From Tubulanus polymorphus (taxonomy: Eukaryota; Nemertea; Palaeonemertea; Tubulaniformes; Tubulanidae), in contig NC_134026.1 in NCBI RefSeq assembly GCF_964204645.1, positions 13,728,450 to 13,792,449 of the forward strand: a DNA stretch of 64,000 nt, given 5' to 3'. Below are positions 40,898 to 52,990 of this stretch, piece by piece. Under the pieces are notes generated by a model. That model did no database searches. It saw only the letters and a list, made by a program, of their open reading frames with translations, and was not told the DNA's origin. The first letter of the stretch is position 1. The number at the start of each line of letters is the position of its first letter. Position numbers and translations under genes: made by a program.

Positions 40898-42256
40898 ATG
40901 GAAGATAGTTTTCCAATAGCTTTTCAATATAATAAATCAATTAAATATAATATTCCTGCAATAGATTTTAATAAAGATATTTCATATAGAAATGAAGTTT
41001 TAAATTCATTAATTTATTTAGTTACTGAAACTAATAATTTTAATGCAAATATGGAAAATATATTCAATATTTACGTAATCAATTTTAAAAATTTAAATGA
41101 GGCAAAACAAGGGTTATTAAAAACTAATATGAAGTATTGGCAGAACCAATTAAATTATGCAGTTTATTGCGCAACAACAGGGTGTGGTATAAGTTGGAAT
41201 GATCATTTGAATAAACCAAGTTTACCATTAATATTATAACTTTTTAGATTTCATACATATTTTCAAATAAAATTAATATTAGATGAATTAGAATGCCCTT
41301 TACCAGGTTCAAAATATTTTAATGAACTAAATAATAATTTTAATTTGTCTAAGTTTTATGAAATATGTAATGAATTTAATATTAATTCAAATAATGATTT
41401 TAGAGCAAAAATTGGTACAATGGGTGGATTAGGAATATTATATACTAAAGAATTTGGTAAAATAATAATAAATACAGATATAAGAACACTAAATTGGAAT
41501 GAATTACCAAAATATTATAATAATATACAACAACAAAACAATAATGGATGGATTAATTTGATTTTAGAAAATAGTGAAGCTGGAATACAGAGAATAAATC
41601 AATCAATTAGAACTTATTTGATTTGCATGTTAGGTGCACAAGTTGAAACAAGATCACCAATAGTTGGAAATGATAATACTTCATTTGACCCGCAGAAACA
41701 ATTTAAAGTTTTATTTGAAGATTCCATTCATAATGATAAAAACAGATCGATTCCAGAAAACATAGTCAGGTACCAAAATTATTTAGATAAATCTCATGTA
41801 AGATTAAATTATTGTATAGGACCCAATTTATTAATCATTTCTGATGATTTAGTATAAAAGATGGGAAATATAATTGGTTATAATAATCTAATTAAAACTG
41901 CAACAATAGATAATAAGTTTGGATTAAATGATATAAATAAAAAGATTATCACTGCTCCAAAATTAATGGAAGGTGAAAAAATTAAAAAACATATTCAATC
42001 AACTGAAACTAAAACTAAGATTATCAAATTGAATAATGATTCTAAAATAAAAGATTACAATACATCAGAAAATATAAAAACTGATATTATTCAGCATGAT
42101 ATAATTAAAACTAATAATGATAATAAATCCTATGAAAATACTAAATTAGCTATAACTTGTATAGGAATTGTAATAGGAGGAATATTATATTTTAAATTTT
42201 GTTTTTTATTATATAAATGGATGAAGAAATTCCATTGGATGAAATGGATCCTTTAG
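40898..42256 (+). pseudogene. Polinton B copy of the 431-residue-type gene, broken
   Basis: The start (MEDSFPIAFQYNKSIKYNIP) and the conserved YWQNQLNYAVYCATTGCGIS segment are present. A frame change lies near 41,220-41,240 and an in-frame TAA at 41,858-41,860. The normal stop after YFKF is lost, so the last piece reads on into the start of the next gene at 42,217. Confidence 0.85.
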
Positions 42257-43913
42257 ATGTCCCAGGTATAATTGATGAACCACAACCTGATTTTAATGAA
42301 ACTAATATTGATAATGATGATGGATCAGCATATAATAATAATTTAAATAATGATGAAGATGATTCTAGTGGGCCTATATTATATGATTATGATGAATTTA
42401 AAGATGATACTGAAACAAGTGAAAAATTAATAGATTATTTAAGAACCCGCGATGAGATAATAATTAAAACTAGACAAGAAAGAAAAGAGTTAATTAATAG
42501 ATTAGAAAGAACAGAAAACCCTGAATTGACAGAAGAATTATTATACATAAAACGTAGTGTAACAAATACAGTTATTGAAGAATTATTACCAAAAAATGTA
42601 ACAGCTAACATTGAACCAGAAGATATTTCAGAACAAATTAGAAAAGATGACATACATTTCATGAATAATTTAGAATTTAAAAATGATTCATGGTATTATA
42701 ATGTTGAATTAAATAACAAAACTGGATCAATTCAATTATCTTAAATGGAACAAGAAGATCTGTACCATCCTGAAATGTTAGCAAGATCTACAATTGAACG
42801 TTCAAAAGGTGGTTCAGAATTTCTCAGAATTATATGGAATGCACTCGATAGAATAAATGAAGAAGAACCAAATGTCGGTATTGATATTAACAAATATTCA
42901 CCATTTAAAAATCCAAATTTAAATCCTACTTATGTTGATCCAGAAATGGAAGAGTATGGAGATCGATTGGATAAATTAAGAACTTCAACACCAGAAACAT
43001 CGAGAAGAGATATTCAACAAATTGATAATGATTCAAGTCAATTACAATAAGTAAAACCTTTTGATAGCATGTTAGATACAGTTCATTCATTTGAAGACGA
43101 GATGAATAGTGTTTTAGATACACCCGGTACGGAAACTGGAATAAATCGAATGCAACTTTCATTAGAAAAAGGATTACTTGATTTAAATGAAGAACAATTA
43201 AAAATATTTCCCGAACAAGCACGTAGAGAAATTAAAGGTATGCAAGAATCAGCTGGTGAAATTGCTAATATTAAGATGAGATTTTCTAAAATAGCCATGT
43301 TAGAAAAAAAATTAACTGATGCAAAGAATTAAAACAATTAGAATTAAATAAGGATCTTCAAGTAATTGGTGATGCTGAATATGAATGCAGAAAGTTAGCT
43401 TTAGAAAAAGAAATTTATGATTTAAAATATAAAAAAGAATTACAGGAAAAAGAAAGAGATATATTATTGAAATCATATGATCTTAATCATATTAAAAAAT
43501 CAAAAGTTATTTTTAAAGATTTAATAATAAAACCGGATTCTAAAATATCATTAAAAGATAGAAACAAATTATTCTTTAAATCAGCAGGTATAACAATTCT
43601 TTCAATTCTAACAGCTGTAACTATGTTATTCACAACAATAGGTTTAGCCATATCAAATTCATTAAAATCTACACCTACACCCAATAAACCGGATAAACCC
43701 CCTAATGATAATAATTCAATACAAGATAAAGTTAAAGATGGTTTGAAGAAATTAGCAAAATATTTATGGGAACTATCTAAAAAATCTGCTGCAGCTTTAC
43801 CCAGAATTATTGCATCAATTGTTGGTTATATATTGAAATCTGCAGGAAGTATTATTAACTTTGCTGCTGAACATATTATTTTATTTTTAATTACAGTTGT
43901 AAGTGCTATTATT
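42217..43913 (+). pseudogene. Polinton B coiled-coil/membrane protein gene, broken and fused by deletion
   Basis: Open pieces lie at 42,217-42,744, 42,745-43,050, 43,069-43,332 and 43,467 onward. A TAA directly followed by ATGG at 42,742-42,748 is shared with Polinton A. The hydrophobic C-terminal region (KKSAAALPRIIASIVGYILK) runs without a stop into capsid-gene sequence at ~43,914, the result of a deletion of the gene end, spacer and start of the capsid gene. Confidence 0.85.
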
Positions 43914-44976
43914 ATTGATATAAAAGTAACTGGTCATGATAATGATTATGTTGTTGATAATGATGGAAGATATTTGATTAAAAAATTAACAATAAAGATT
44001 GGTCCAGAAACAGTTTTCTCATTAGATGATTATAATTTATTTATGCATTATAAAGATTTATGGTTAACAAAAGAAAATAGAAATAATATGATATTTCATG
44101 GCATCCAATCAGAAACCATAATGAATTAAGATCAGGAGCTAATGACGCAATACAGTAACTCGTACCGCAGATAATTTAATAAAAAGATTTATGGAAGCAA
44201 ATATAAAATTCCATTAGACTTTGAATTGATAAATAATAATGCACCTTTATATAAATATGCTATACAAGAAGATATTATATTTGAATTAAAATTTGCTCCA
44301 GTAAATGAAATTGTATTATCTAGCGTTGTAAGATATGGGATATAAATTATCGAATATATGTTTAGAATATGACACAGTCACTGATGAAAATATTGCTTGC
44401 ATAATTCAAACTCTATACAATCAAGGATTTTCATTATTATATGATTATATTGATTAATTTAAAACTGTAACTATTAATGCAAGTGATGAAATAATTAATG
44501 AGAATATCAACTTCCCAAGAAGATCTATTAAAGGTATATTAATATTTTTTACCATTGCAACATATTCTAATGGTGCAATACAGGTTGATAAGTATTATAA
44601 TCCTGAAATAACAAAAGTAGAAATAACTATTGAAGGTATAGCAAATAAAATATTTTGCCAGGGAATGAGAATGATAGATCAATGGCCAGAAATTAGAAAA
44701 CATTTTATGAATGAAAAAATAAAACCATCTGAAAATTGTAATATTAATCAAATTGATTATTATACCGGCAATAAATATGCATTATGGTTAGATTTTAGAA
44801 CAACAGAGGATAACTTATTACATGGTTCTGGGAAAAAATTACAGAACACTAAAGATGGGATACAATTATTCATGACAAAGAAAAAAGGAAGTTTGAATTT
44901 CAAAATGCACATTTATATCATATCTGACGCCCAATCAAATATTGTAAATTCTCAATTGAATAGTGTTATGTATTAA
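43914..44976 (+). pseudogene. Polinton B major capsid protein gene, 5'-deleted and frameshifted
   Basis: Begins at the equivalent of about residue 45 (DIKVTGHDNDYVV), joined in frame to the upstream coiled-coil gene. The frame is lost near 44,100-44,130 and at several later points. The last ~103 codons (44,665-44,976, ending HIYIISDAQSNIVNSQL) are open. Confidence 0.87.
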
Positions 44977-45008
44977 AATTTTAATTCAAATAAAAATTGT
45001 TATGATAA

Positions 45009-46083
45009 ATGGAAGGAGGAATATATGAAATACAAAGTCCAAGTGAAATGATATCAGATATATATTATATAATACCTTATGATGAATATAGTAAGTATTT
45101 TGGAGAAAACTTTAATCAATTCAAATATAGAATAAGTAAAATAGATAATAATGTTGAACCTAAAATAGAAAATAATATTGAAACTAAAATAGAAGATAAT
45201 ATTAAAACATAAATAGATAATAATATTGAATCTAAAATAGAAGATAATATTGAACCTAAAAAAGAAGATAATATTGATACTAAAATAGAAGATAATATTG
45301 AAACTAAAATAGAAGATGTAACAGCATCTACTTCTAACTATAAAATAGAAAAATCAAATGTTAAAGATATCATTAGATGCACATATTGTGAAGAAGATTT
45401 TGATAATTATAATGATTATTTATTGCACATCAAAAAAGATGAACATATTTTACAATTAGTAAAAACATCTTTATATTAAAAGATAAATGCAAAGAAGACC
45501 AAAATTATTGTGCCTTCTGTAATGAATGTATAGCAAAGACTAATTGGTCAAAACATTATAAATTAATAAACAAAAGGTGGAAATGATTCAGCCCATGCAA
45601 TACTGGTATTTAAATCTTGGTGTGAAAAATGTAAAGAATATGTAATATATGATAAACAATTGAATCATAAATACTCAATTAAACATATAGGTACAGATAA
45701 TGTAATAGAAAATCCATTAATTATAAATCCAAAATTTAATAAAGTGAATATATTAAATTATCGGTGGTATAGAAAAACATTTATAGATTATTTCTCGAAT
45801 AATGATATAGTTACCATATTGAAAAAGTTAGATAACTTTAAACCAAATGTAACTCATGCAATGAACTTATTTGAACTTTAAATATGATGATTTTAGAGAA
45901 TTTTTAAATAAACATCCATCTAAAACTGAAATCGAAAATTATAATCCAAAAATATTTTCGAGAGCAACATTCAATAAATATAAACTCGGGAATCATTTAG
46001 GAACTATACCAATATCGATGAAAAGGAGTATATTGTTAGAATATAATAAGCTTAAAGAAAAATATGAAAATGAAAAAGATTAA
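45009..46083 (+). pseudogene. Polinton B zinc-finger/repeat protein gene, broken
   Basis: The start is MEGGIYEIQSPSEMISDIYY. The IETKIEDN-type repeat is interrupted by a stop at ~45,210. A finger-like CTYCEEDFDNYNDYLLHIKK and later blocks resemble copy A. Frame changes occur near 45,475, 45,570 and 45,870. The last 70 codons (45,871-46,083) extend beyond the end of copy A. Confidence 0.82.
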
Positions 46084-46530
46084 TTTCTATTTACGTATTG
46101 ATATACGAGTGTACGAATGGTACGAATGGTACGAACTGTACGAGTGTACGAGTGTACGAGTGTACGAGTTAATAATATATATATTTCACTTTTAAACATA
46201 CGAATTGGAAGAATAGTACGAGTATGAATATAATATTTGTATTCTATATTAAATTTAGCATAATATATATATTTTATTAGTTAAAAATATGAATATGATA
46301 AATCTGTGGAGACATAGGGGTTATTTGAATATAAGACCCCCCTCTCGTACCCTCGTACACTCGTCCATCCGTTCCATTCGTACAACTCGTACAATTCGTA
46401 CACTCGTACCATCCATACTATTCAAAATTCTATAATATTTCAAATTTTAAGTAATAAGGTACCTAATACATAAATGCTTAAAATACCTTATTTTATAAAT
46501 TTATATTCATAAGGAAATTGAAGCCTCAGA
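46084..46530. repeat. Polinton B convergent intergenic region with GTACGA inverted repeats
   Basis: Near 46,105-46,170 GTACGAGT/GTACGAATG words repeat about eight times. Near 46,345-46,430 the reverse complements (CTCGTACACTCGT and CATTCGTACAACTCGTAC) repeat, so the two arrays can pair across ~180 bp. The position, between the ends of the convergent zinc-finger and ATPase genes, is the same as the TTTAGTAC-type inverted repeats of Polinton 1, but the sequence is unrelated. Confidence 0.85.
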
Positions 46531-47097
46531 AGTAATTTTGAACCTTTATTACTTTTTGATTTATTCATATATTCATTAGTAAGTCAGTAGGTATAATTTG
46601 ATTTTCTTCCAATGATTGTTGCATAGATTTTCTATCTTTATTGTAGAATAAAACTAAAAATCTAATGTTTTCTCTAAAGTCTTTAACAATTGAATTATAT
46701 TTTTGATTTAAAACCAATGTTGTTATCCCCAATGTCTCCCAGAGAAAGCTAAATAGCATAACTCACTTTCTCTAACTTTTGAATCATGTAAATTAGCACA
46801 ATCATCTACAATGAATAATGTATTTGATGCTTTATAAATATCAATTGCTATTTTTATACAATTATCTCAATTTTCTTTAACTGTTTTAGGATTTAATATA
46901 ATAAACTTTTTTATCTTAACTATATCTCTATTATATGTTTTATTCATTTCATAAGTGGGGCAGAATAATATTATATTATCAAAATGATTCTTATAAATAG
47001 TTTCTAACAAATCTAATATAAAATGTGTTTTACCACAGTTGGTTACTCCAGTAACTAACATATTATGCGTTTCAAATATAAATAAATCTTTATTCAT
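46531..47097 (-). pseudogene. Polinton B packaging ATPase, broken
   Basis: The first 76 codons with Walker A (GVTNCGKTHF) are open from 47,097. A TGA-type interruption near 46,866 separates the Walker B region, and a frame change near 46,740 leads to the C-terminal piece (46,759-46,565). The end is degraded. Confidence 0.88.
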
Positions 47098-48420
47098 TTA
47101 TTATCTTAATTTTACTAGATAAAATCCATTCGTTAAATTTGTCATCATACCCTTTATATTTCACCAGAGAATACTTTTTCCTTTAAGAGTTTTCAATACT
47201 TTTTCTATTTCATATTCTATTTCATCTGGATTTGGTACAAGTGATAGTTCTTGTTCATAGAAATAACCTAATATTTCTTCATCTTTTAAATCTTCTAATT
47301 TATAAACAAATGGTTTAGTTAATATTATTCTTTTAATTTTAAATATTTCTTCAGTAAAATTTGGAGTATAACCTTTATAAAATCTTTTTCGATATTTAGA
47401 TATTCTTTCATGTTGTCCTATTTTAAATTTTGGTTCTCCAAAATCATGTGTCACAAATGCTCCTTATAAATTATTCCAAACTATTTCTGAATTATCTTCT
47501 TTTCTAGCTTGTATAGGTTTCATACCATTACTTGAATGTTTAGAATTAACATAACCTTTCACTAAATCATCTAATATATCAATATATTTATATGTTTCAT
47601 TAGCAGTAAAATATTTCCACATTCTAGTTTTCAGTGTTTTATTAAATCTTTCTATAATAGATGCTTTTTTTATCTGAGTGCGTTGAAAAATATTCTATAC
47701 TGTTTTCAGATAATAGTTTTTAAAAATGTTTATTATAAAATTCCTTACCTTCATCGAATTGTATCTTACCTGGGATAGCTTCTTTAAATATATTTTAAAA
47801 GCATTTGTAACTTCTATGCCAGTTTTATTTTTGATTGGAATACTCCATGCGTATCTACTGAATATATCTATAACATTCAGTATACAGAAATATCCTTTGT
47901 TGTATTCCTCTAAGTTCTTCATGTCAATCAAATCTGCTTGCCATTGTTGTGTATTCAAAGGTTAACCATAACCTTTCTTGTTAAATAATTTCTATCCATT
48001 TTCTTATGGATTTGATATGTTGGTTGATTTTGTTACCTACGATACCAGCGATACCGAGGATACCTGTCTCACGGCCTGTGAGATCCCAGGTTACCTACGA
48101 TACCAACCATACCGATGATACCCACGATACCCCTCTCATGGCCTGTGAGACCCCAGGGTACCTATGATACCAACGATACCCGTCTCATGGCCTGTGAGAT
48201 CCCAGGTTACTTACGATACCAACGATACCGATGATACCGCGGATACCCCTCTCATGGCCTGTAAGACCCCAGGGCACCTATGATACCAACAATATATGAA
48301 ACCATAACCTTTCTTGTTAAATAATTTCTATCCATTTTCTTATGGATTTGATATGTTGGTTGATTTTGTAACCATTATCTCAGTTCACTATATTTTATAT
48401 TTTCTTTATCAGATTTAATT
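47098..48420 (-). pseudogene. Polinton B integrase, broken and interrupted by satellite DNA
   Basis: The chromodomain end (47,100-47,200) and the adjacent SH3-like part (47,454-47,161) are recognisable. Catalytic-core pieces include WQADLIDMKNLEEYNKGYF near 47,950. Frame breaks occur near 47,160, 47,460, 47,670 and 47,700. The N-terminal region continues at 48,293-48,420 after 260 bp of satellite, with ~65 bp of coding sequence (around 47,965-48,030) present on both sides of the satellite. Confidence 0.87.
48031..48292. repeat. Satellite block inside the Polinton B integrase
   Basis: About four to five units on the theme ACGATACCAACGATACCGA then GGCCTGTGAGATCCCAGG. The flanking integrase sequence (ACCATAACCTTTCTTGTTAA onward) is duplicated on both sides, so the insertion involved a local duplication. 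Confidence 0.9.
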
Positions 48421-48424
48421 CAAC

Positions 48425-49136
48425 GAGAGGCCGCCAGTTGCTCCTCAATCGGTTCGACATAAGCCGGCTGGCGACGGCAACGCGACGCCTACCGACGCCT
48501 ACCGACTCGTCGCAAGCCGTATCCGGCTAGTTGCCCATGTTCTACTCCGGCCTACGGTAGGCGGGCAGTTGCTTTTGATCGCAGCCGACATAAGCTCATC
48601 TGCGATGCGACAGAACTGAGCGCAGGGGTTCCAGCCAATGAGAGACCGCATATACATAATAAAATTATCACCGCTAGTTAGCGTCATTCGTAATTAGTCA
48701 TAAACTTTCAAATTCAAGTAGTTCAAAACGTAATCCAAACCTTCAGCACGGCAGAGGACTGGACCGAAGATCTAGAAACGAAATTGGTAGAATTATGGTG
48801 TGAGCGGCCATCTTTATAGATGTCGCCAGCACGTTGTATTCAAAACAGAATCAGAAAGATCAAAGTCTTAAAGAAATAGCTTTTCTAATAGAAATATATT
48901 TCCTAATAATTCAAATTTCACGTGACCATGTGAGCCGTTACAGTTGCTAGTAATTGCAACTGACATAAGCAGGGAAGCAACTGGGAGGATCTCATATCCC
49001 GCTAGTCGGCCTCAGTTGCTGCGAATCGGAGCGCAGTCGACAAAAGCTGGGCTGCGATCGCGGTTGCTCTCAGTTGCGTCGGTAGGAGTCGGTAGGCGTC
49101 GCGTTGCTTGTCGACATAAGCCAGCCTTAAAACTTC
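48425..49136. mobile_element. Inverted-repeat (MITE-like) element with MADF-like remnant
   Basis: The left segment (~48,455-48,512, GGCAACGCGACGCCTACCGA) and the right segment (~49,075-49,135, TCGGTAGGCGTCGCGTTGC) are inverted copies, both next to CGACATAAGCC words. In the middle, a plus-strand frame near 48,755-48,825 reads DWTEDLETKLVELWCERPSL before a stop, resembling the start of a MADF domain, which PIF/Harbinger transposons carry in their second protein. A Harbinger-derived non-autonomous element is a reasonable but unproven reading. Confidence 0.55.
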
Positions 49137-50400
49137 AGGTTACCTACGATACCAGCGATACCGAGGATACCTGTCTCACGGCCTGTGAGATCCCAGGTTA
49201 CCTACGATACCAACCATACCGATGATACCGAGGATACCCCTCTCATGGCCTGTGAGACCCCAGGGTACCTATGATACCAACGATACCCGTCTCATGGCCT
49301 GTGAGATCCCAGGTTACCTACGATACCAACGATACCGATGATACCGCGGATACCCCTCTCATGGCCTGTAAGACCCCAGGGCACCTATGATACCAACGAT
49401 ACCGAGGATACCTGTCTCACGGCCTGTGAAATTCCAGGTTACCTGTTATACCTACGATACCCAGGTTGCCCGGGAGTAACCTATGATAGCAACGATGCCG
49501 AGGATACCTGTCTCACGGCCTGTAAGATCCCAGGGTACCTACGATACCAGCGATACCGAGGATACCCGTCTCACGGCCTGTAAGATCCCAGGTTACCGAC
49601 GATACCTACGATACCGAGGATACCTGCCCCATGGCCTGTGAGACTCCAGGTTACCTAAGATACCAACGATACCGAGAATACCTGTCTCACGGCCTGTGAG
49701 ATCCCAGGTTACCTACGATACCAACCATACCGATGATACCGAGGATACCCCTCTCATGGCCTGTGAGACCCCAGGGTACCTATGATACCAACGATACCCG
49801 TCTCATGGCCTGTGAGATCCCAGGTTACCTACGATACCAACGATACCGATGATACCGCGGATACCCCTCTCATGGCCTGTAAGACCCCAGGGCACCTATG
49901 ATACCAACGATACCGAGGATCTGTCTCACGGCCTGTGAAATTCCAGGTTACCTGTTATACCTACGATACCCAGGTTGCCCGGGAGTAACCTATGATAGCA
50001 ACGATGCCGAGGATACCTGTCTCACGGCCTGTAAGATCCCAGGGTACCTACGATACCAGCGATACCGAGGATACCCGTCTCACGGCCTGTAAGATCCCAG
50101 GTTACCTACGATACCTACGATACCGAGGATACCTGCCCCATGGCCTGTGAGACTCCAGGTTACCTAAGATACCAACGATACCGAGAATACCTGTCTCACG
50201 GCCTGTGAGACCCCCGGGGTACATGATACCAACGATACCGAGGATACCCGTCTCACGGCCTGTGAGATCCCAGGTTACCTACGATACCAACTATACCGAT
50301 GATACCGAGGATAAGTCATGTCGCACGGCCTGTGAGCCTCCTGGCTACCTGCGATACCCATGATACTGAGGATACCCACGATATCTTGGAGATTCCCGAA
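49137..50400. repeat. Satellite array, ~58-bp monomer with ~515-bp higher-order period
   Basis: About 20 monomers of the form GGTTACCTACGATACC, AACGATACCGAGGATACC and GTCTCACGGCCTGTGAGATC, with variants in each part. A set of nine or so distinct monomers starting near 49,137 is repeated almost base for base starting near 49,655. Open frames through the array are by-products of the repeat. The array ends near 50,400 as monomers degrade. Confidence 0.93.
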
Positions 50401-52009
50401 ACCTGGACGGAGCGCTCCTGATGTCGTACGTTGGTGAAGCTATCGTTTTGTAGCGTCCTCTTGTGGAGACGCCATTTTGAATCTGTGTCGAATTACACTG
50501 GCTTATAACCGTAGTAGCTCGTATGCAACTTATTTCAGCGCTTCGTCAGATGGTCGTGAGTTAGGTTTTTTTCGCGAGCTGTCGTGTCCAGTCTTGAGAC
50601 CTGACATGCAGACAGACCTAAATGACTCTTGGCCAAGCCCAAGGCCAAAGGATCTTTGATTTTGGACAAATGCAAGCAAGTAAGCCTAATTGAAGTAGTT
50701 TAATGAACGCTTCACCACAGCCAATAACCATCTTAGGGGGTAATAGTGTAGATCCGCACCTCTCGTAAATGCACAGACAGGGACCTGACAAAAAAATTTT
50801 TGACCCCAGTATCCTACGTAGGGTTTTCAAGTGAAAATTTTCCAAACACTATACAAACAATTTAAAAGGCCTAGATGAAAGAAGGGTTTAATATAAGATC
50901 ATAGCCATTTACAGAACTAAAATCGTTCAAGCCGTTCAAAAGTTATGAAGGAATTTGTCGGCTGAAAATCGCGCTTCTCAGCCATAGAGAGTCTTCATTA
51001 GGAAATGAACTAAAGGTCACAAGGTCAAATGGTGACCAAATGATCAATTTCTTAGTAAAGAAATAATTGAAAGTAGAAAAGAAACTTGTAGGCCTATATC
51101 TTTGGGAATTGCAGGGTTCGTCGCGGGCAGTGAAAGCAGTGAATAGCAGCGAATTGAAAAAATTCTATTCACGGCTGTTAATAGCAGTGAATTTTTTAGA
51201 AAGGCAGTGGAAATGGGAAAAGGGGCAGTGAATTCGGAAATTTGTTCAATTTTGTCTGAGATTGGCAATTTTAAAATGTCACGAGAAATTTCGATGAGTT
51301 TCGAACAAAAAAATATACGGACGATGTCATGCCGGCGGCAATTCAATTTCATTTTATTCATCGACGTGCCAACCAATTCAATTTTATTCACGAGTTTTCA
51401 TTTTTATGGTTGCCATGGCTACCTGGTCCAGGCACCTGTTTCACAAAATTGCAAATGGCGGTGGTTTGCGTTCGGATTTTTAAAAATCTCTGGCCCGTTA
51501 CACTGTGGAAAAATGGGAAAGTGTACATTTTAAGATTGGTGGCTTCATCATCCGGAGTACCGTAGCTGGATTGAACGTGTTCCGAATTGTATTCATAAGT
51601 TTAGATGTAGAATTTGCATGAAATCGTACGAACTTGGAGCCGGTGGTTTGGAGCTTTGATATCTCACATGAAAAGTACCCTACACCTATCTGGTGGTTCG
51701 ATAGTTAAATTAGATGATATGTTTGGCAAAAAAGATCTCAACAACAATCGCTGTGGGAAGTGTGTGCTTTTGAAATGACCGTTTCTTCTAAATAATGATT
51801 AATGTTTTCATTTGCGTTCAATTATACTAAAGTGGCTACCCATACGTGACTACATACGCACATCATGCGTGAAAGAATAGGGTTAGGGTTAGGTGAGGCT
51901 ACATATAAATTAACTTTCATTGACCCTGCTGTTTTCTATGACTACTGCCATATATTTTTTTATTTGGTTCCGAATCCCAATCCGGCATTTAGATTTTATT
52001 TGGCTTTTT
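50401..52009. other. Non-coding DNA with repeat fragments
   Basis: No gene is supported. A short passage near 50,745-50,775 (GATCCGCACCTCTCGTAAAT) also occurs at 54,400-54,425. The stretch 51,120-51,235 repeats the word GCAGTGAA several times. GGGTTAGGGTTAGG near 51,880 is too short to be telomeric. Overlapping frames at 51,044-51,533 are on both strands and resemble nothing known. Confidence 0.4.
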
Positions 52010-52990
52010 AGTCCCAGCAGGCAATTGCGTTCACTTTTCGTCCATCTTCCGTCCGTCCGTAGACGGAATCCAGTTATTTTGGGAAGTTTTGAAGACGCTT
52101 CAATCTAATGTCTTGATATTTGGGTTACACATGTAGGCTACCCTAGACACATCTTCAGCCCAAAAACTGGCCCTGTCAGAATCAAGATGGCCGACTGGCA
52201 GCCATTATTTTTCGCTAAAATCAACACTTTTTACACATTTTTGAACTTTTTGAGGGAAATTTTGAAGACGTTTTGATCAATTACCTTGATCATTCGGGTG
52301 TATGTGAATCCCCCCAGGACCCATCAGCATAACAAAAATTGGGTCAATCGGACTCAAGATGGCCGTCCTAAGACCTTTTTAAGTGCCCAAAAATGTCAAT
52401 TTTGGCCCGAATTCTGAGTCCTGTAGCTTCCTACTGGTTTGCCATTTCTCATTGCAATTTGTGATGGGTATTCTTTGAAAAGGGATGTTTTATAGGCCTA
52501 CCTGAGACAGGTATTTTTGTTCAGCCAATTATGACGCAATTGGCGGCCATCTTGGTGTCATCAGTACTCATTCGTAGGTGGGAAAAAGTTTTTCCACATT
52601 ATAGGCCTATTGATACCTACCGGTAAGCGTATTTTATTACCACAATCAATTAGAAACTTGTAGCACATAATGTGTTCTATGATTGTGGTGAGTTTCAAGT
52701 TCATTGGTTTTTGTATATGGCCACCAGGGGGCGTTGAATAATACAATATCTTAGTATTTCTATATTATATTCGTATCAATGCATATTTTGTAACCACAAT
52801 CAATTGCAAAGTTGTAGCTCATGACATCATCTATGATTGTGGCAAGTTTTAAGGCCATTAGTTATTCTATATGTTCACCAGGGGGCGTTGAATTGTAGAA
52901 TAACTTAGTATTTCCTATTATTATATTGGTGCCTTGGCATATTTTGTTACCATGATCAATTACAAAGTTATAGTTCGTGACATGTTCTAT
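52010..52990. repeat. Inverted copy of the left-flank repeat family (345-1,685)
   Basis: From 52,010 to about 52,560 the sequence matches 1,321-1,685 in reverse complement, with extra sequence. From 52,560 to 52,990 about three ~155-bp tandem units follow, recognisable by CACCAGGGGGCGTTGAAT (near 52,720 and 52,877). The end at ~52,990 cuts the ORF that follows. Confidence 0.85.

Larger units (their letters stand above)
39790..48420 (-). mobile_element. Polinton/Maverick B, decayed, inverted relative to Polinton 1
   Basis: The gene order is the reverse of Polinton 1: 73-residue fragment, 140-, 144- and 431-residue genes, coiled-coil gene, capsid gene and zinc-finger gene on plus, then ATPase and integrase on minus. 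Polymerase, penton and both termini are missing. Two small genes are still open; the others carry stops, frameshifts and a deletion. Satellite DNA interrupts the integrase gene at 48,030-48,292. Confidence 0.92.

Noticed and set aside
49137-50400. Open reading frames through the GATACC repeat on the plus strand
   Set aside because: They arise because the ~58-bp monomer set stays open in some frames; there are no start contexts, domains or codon patterns of a gene.
49137-50400. A CRISPR-like array
   Set aside because: Repeats are contiguous, variable and without unique spacers, and the DNA is animal; it is a satellite.
51044-51533. Overlapping frames on both strands near 51.2 kb
   Set aside because: Neither shows a domain, splice signal or conserved pattern; the region contains repeated GCAGTGAA words.
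51875-51900. Telomere-like GGGTTAGGGTTAGG (also CTAACCCTA near 3,590)
   Set aside because: Only two units long; such runs are common interspersed words, not telomeric arrays.
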